From contig NZ_JAAKGT010000010.1 in the NCBI RefSeq assembly GCF_011043625.1, positions 1 to 64,000 on the forward strand: a DNA stretch of 64,000 nt. Reading direction: 5' to 3'. Position numbers and translations under genes: made by a program. Position 1 is the stretch's first letter. Each line of letters begins with the position of its first letter. This document shows, piece by piece, positions 62,525 through 64,000 of this stretch. The notes beneath the pieces were generated by a model that did no database searches, had not been told where the DNA came from, and saw only the letters and a program-made list of their open reading frames with translations. This stretch comes from Caulobacter sp. 602-2. Its GTDB lineage: Bacteria > Pseudomonadota > Alphaproteobacteria > Caulobacterales > Caulobacteraceae.

Positions 62525-62881
62525 TTACTTCTTCACCCAGCCGCCGCCGAGCGGCTTCCAGTACTGGCCGGCCGACAGGCGGGCGTAGAGCTGCTTGGCG
62601 GTGGCCTGGCCGGCGGCGTCGGCGGTGACGCCCGTCTTGGCGGCGGTGTCCTTGTAGACGGCCGCGCGGCCGGTGTTGATCTCGGCCACGGCGGCGCGCA
62701 GGTCGGCGTCGCCGCCCGACACGATGCCCAGGAAGCCGTCGGCCTGCTCGCCGACCGTGCCGGCGGACTTGGCGGCGTCAACGGCGGCCTTGGCGGCGGC
62801 CGACTGGGCCATCACAGGGGCGGCGGCGACCGCGCCCAGGGCGGCGGCGATGGCCAAAACCGTCATCGTCTTGCGGATCAT
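62525..62881 (-). CDS. ydbL: YdbL/DUF1318 family periplasmic protein
   Basis: A 118-residue protein: signal peptide (1-25, ending VMAQ) and the DUF1318 domain (about 40-118) with RAAVAEINTGRAAVYKDTAA. The C-terminus SAGQYWKPLGGGWVKK is characteristic. It is the periplasmic partner of YdbH and YnbE in the lipid bridge between inner and outer membranes, modulating it. It follows ynbE by 15 bases. Its 3' flank is a palindromic repeat. Confidence 0.9.
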   Translation of the reverse strand: MIRKTMTVLAIAAALGAVAAAPVMAQSAAAKAAVDAAKSAGTVGEQADGFLGIVSGGDADLRAAVAEINTGRAAVYKDTAAKTGVTADAAGQATAKQLYARLSAGQYWKPLGGGWVKK

Positions 62882-62896
62882 GGCGGTTCTCCTTGC

Positions 62897-63076
62897 TTAG
62901 AACAGGTTCGGGTTCTGCTGGATCAGCGTCTGGACTTCCTTGTCCAGCCGCACCCGCACGTCGGCGTCCAGCTTGGCGTAGATGTTGATCGGGTCGACCT
63001 TGACGCGGACGGTCGGGGTGCAGGCCGCAAGGCCTCCCGCCGCCAGCAGGGTCGCGATCAGGACGCGCTTGTGCAT
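62897..63076 (-). CDS. ynbE: YnbE family lipoprotein
   Basis: A 59-residue lipoprotein. MHKRVLIATLLAAGGLAAC gives the lipobox LAAC (acylated C19), and TPTVRVKVDPINIYAKLD is the YnbE signature. It is anchored in the outer membrane and multimerises at the end of the YdbH rod, connecting it to the outer leaflet-facing membrane. GGAG lies 8 bases before the ATG. It is the middle gene of a three-gene cluster; an open frame extends upstream to 63115 without a better start. Confidence 0.92.
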   Translation of the reverse strand: MHKRVLIATLLAAGGLAACTPTVRVKVDPINIYAKLDADVRVRLDKEVQTLIQQNPNLF

Positions 63077-63111
63077 GGCTTTGTCTCCAATTCGGGCTTC
63101 AGGGTCGTCGT

Positions 63112-64000
63112 TCACGGCTGAACCGGTGCTGAACGGCGTGTTTCTTCTGTCTCTTCGGCGAAGCGACGGCCCCAGGCGGCGAGAAGCTCGTCGAAATTGA
63201 GCGAGGTGTCGAGCGTCAGGTCCACCGGCGTCTTGGCCGGCAGCGGGATCCGCCGCTGGAAGGCCTTGCCGCGGATCAGCTCCAGAATGCCCACCCGGGC
63301 CTTCTCGGCGACCTTCGGATCGTGCTCGCCCTTGATGTGGAACAGCATGCCCAGGCGCCCGTTCGGCGTCGAGCTGACGCCGGCCTCCAGGGTGTCGAAC
63401 GACAGGTTCTCCATGGCCTGGTAGGCGAAGTCCTGGATGGCGTTGACCGGCGCATCGGCGGCCGGCTGGTTGTTGGGGTTGCCCGGGCTGTCGCTTTCGC
63501 CCTGGTTGGCCTCGACGCCGGTCAGGGCCTCGCGGGCGATCGAGATGCGGCCGGGCTTGATGGCCGACAGCTTGCCGTCCAGCAGCTTGAAGCCCTTGTC
63601 GCTGAACTGGAACGGCAGGCGGCCCGAGACCACCGCGTCCAGCTTGACCTTTTCGGCCAGGGTCGAGCCGGCGGTCAACTCGCCCAGGTCCAGGCCGTCG
63701 ATGACGATGACGCCGCTGATCGGGCCGCCGTTCAGCGGAACATCGACGGGCTCGATCGAGATCTTGCCCTTGGCCGCCGTCAGGCTGGCCTCGCTGACCT
63801 TCAGCGAGGTGGCGCCCAGGGTGAACACCGCGCCCACGGCCTCCAGCGGCACGATGGAGTCGATGCGGGTGATCTTCAGGCTCTGGTCGGGGACGCTGGT
63901 CAGCGGCGCCAGGCTGTCGAACTTCACGTCGCCGGCCAGGGTGGCCACGAACCCCAGCGGGCTGGCGCGGAAGTCGAGGCCCTGGGTTGAGACCTCGCCG
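63112..64000 (-). CDS. ydbH: YdbH-like intermembrane lipid-transport protein (5' end outside the window)
   Basis: The C-terminal 295 residues of a large AsmA-like protein; the frame is open to the window edge. The beta-rich pattern (LGATSLKVSEASLTAAKGK, GVIVIDGLDLGELTAG) and QDFAYQAMENLSFDTLEAGV match the YdbH C-terminus, a hydrophobic groove that carries phospholipids across the periplasm. The last residues (ETRRSAPVQP) are charged and flexible. The ynbE gene begins 35 bases after the stop. Redundant paralogues TamB and YhdP, if present, lie elsewhere. Confidence 0.9.
   Translation of the reverse strand, partial: GEVSTQGLDFRASPLGFVATLAGDVKFDSLAPLTSVPDQSLKITRIDSIVPLEAVGAVFTLGATSLKVSEASLTAAKGKISIEPVDVPLNGGPISGVIVIDGLDLGELTAGSTLAEKVKLDAVVSGRLPFQFSDKGFKLLDGKLSAIKPGRISIAREALTGVEANQGESDSPGNPNNQPAADAPVNAIQDFAYQAMENLSFDTLEAGVSSTPNGRLGMLFHIKGEHDPKVAEKARVGILELIRGKAFQRRIPLPAKTPVDLTLDTSLNFDELLAAWGRRFAEETEETRRSAPVQP

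Overview
The window is a 64 kb piece of chromosome from a GC-rich alphaproteobacterium, most likely Caulobacter or a close relative in the Caulobacteraceae. The reasons are the codon usage, the amgK-murU cell-wall recycling pair in one run with tsaE and addAB, the separate nrdA and nrdB loci, and several small secreted families typical of this group. This assignment is inference from gene content. I see no rRNA, tRNA, CRISPR array, insertion sequence or prophage. It reads as core chromosome with many short palindromic intergenic repeats.

Layout. 1-4.7 kb: small secreted and cytosolic proteins, a panE-like reductase, nrdB and a glutathione S-transferase. 5-16 kb: asd, two unrecognised genes, a LysR/MFS divergent pair, an aldo/keto reductase, a TauE exporter, hemolysin III plus patatin, a CusF-like protein and a divergent SDR/HxlR pair. 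16-21 kb: a barrel-like outer-membrane candidate, nrdA and an OmpA-type porin with 30 consecutive prolines. 21.5-29.4 kb: ion transport (two CPA2 antiporters flanking a small XRE regulator, TerC, CorA), an acyltransferase and a CHAP hydrolase. 29.4-37 kb: a pentapeptide-repeat protein, an SGNH esterase, a dienoyl-CoA isomerase-like crotonase, an SH3b envelope protein, a coupled DUF488/methyltransferase/lipoprotein trio and an alpha/beta hydrolase. 37-46.7 kb: an M13 peptidase, a PCu(A)C chaperone, an EmrB-type MFS pump, a type II hydroxyacyl-CoA dehydrogenase, YkvA/YhhN, GNAT, MtgA, a nitroreductase and thioredoxin. 46.8-60.5 kb: information processing and wall recycling (tsaE, amgK, murU, addB, addA on one strand; xerC and a DUF484 gene; priA). 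60.5-64 kb: a YfbK-type vWA protein and the ydbL-ynbE-ydbH cluster for outer-membrane lipid transport.

How genes work together. nrdA and nrdB encode the two halves of one class Ia ribonucleotide reductase but lie 13.7 kb apart. Each has a pair of NrdR-box-like palindromes 31-32 bp apart upstream, so they probably form a single NrdR regulon. AmgK and MurU salvage MurNAc to UDP-MurNAc, beside MtgA-type wall synthesis. AddAB and PriA serve break repair and fork restart. YdbH, YnbE and YdbL form an envelope-spanning lipid bridge.

No entirely unknown multi-gene system stands out. The best leads are the NrdR box pairs on an RNR lacking ATP-cones, a perfect 17-bp palindrome between the XRE gene and the ybaL-type antiporter, a PriA that lost most of its second zinc site, addA's ribosome-binding site lying inside an interspersed repeat, and the polyproline linker.
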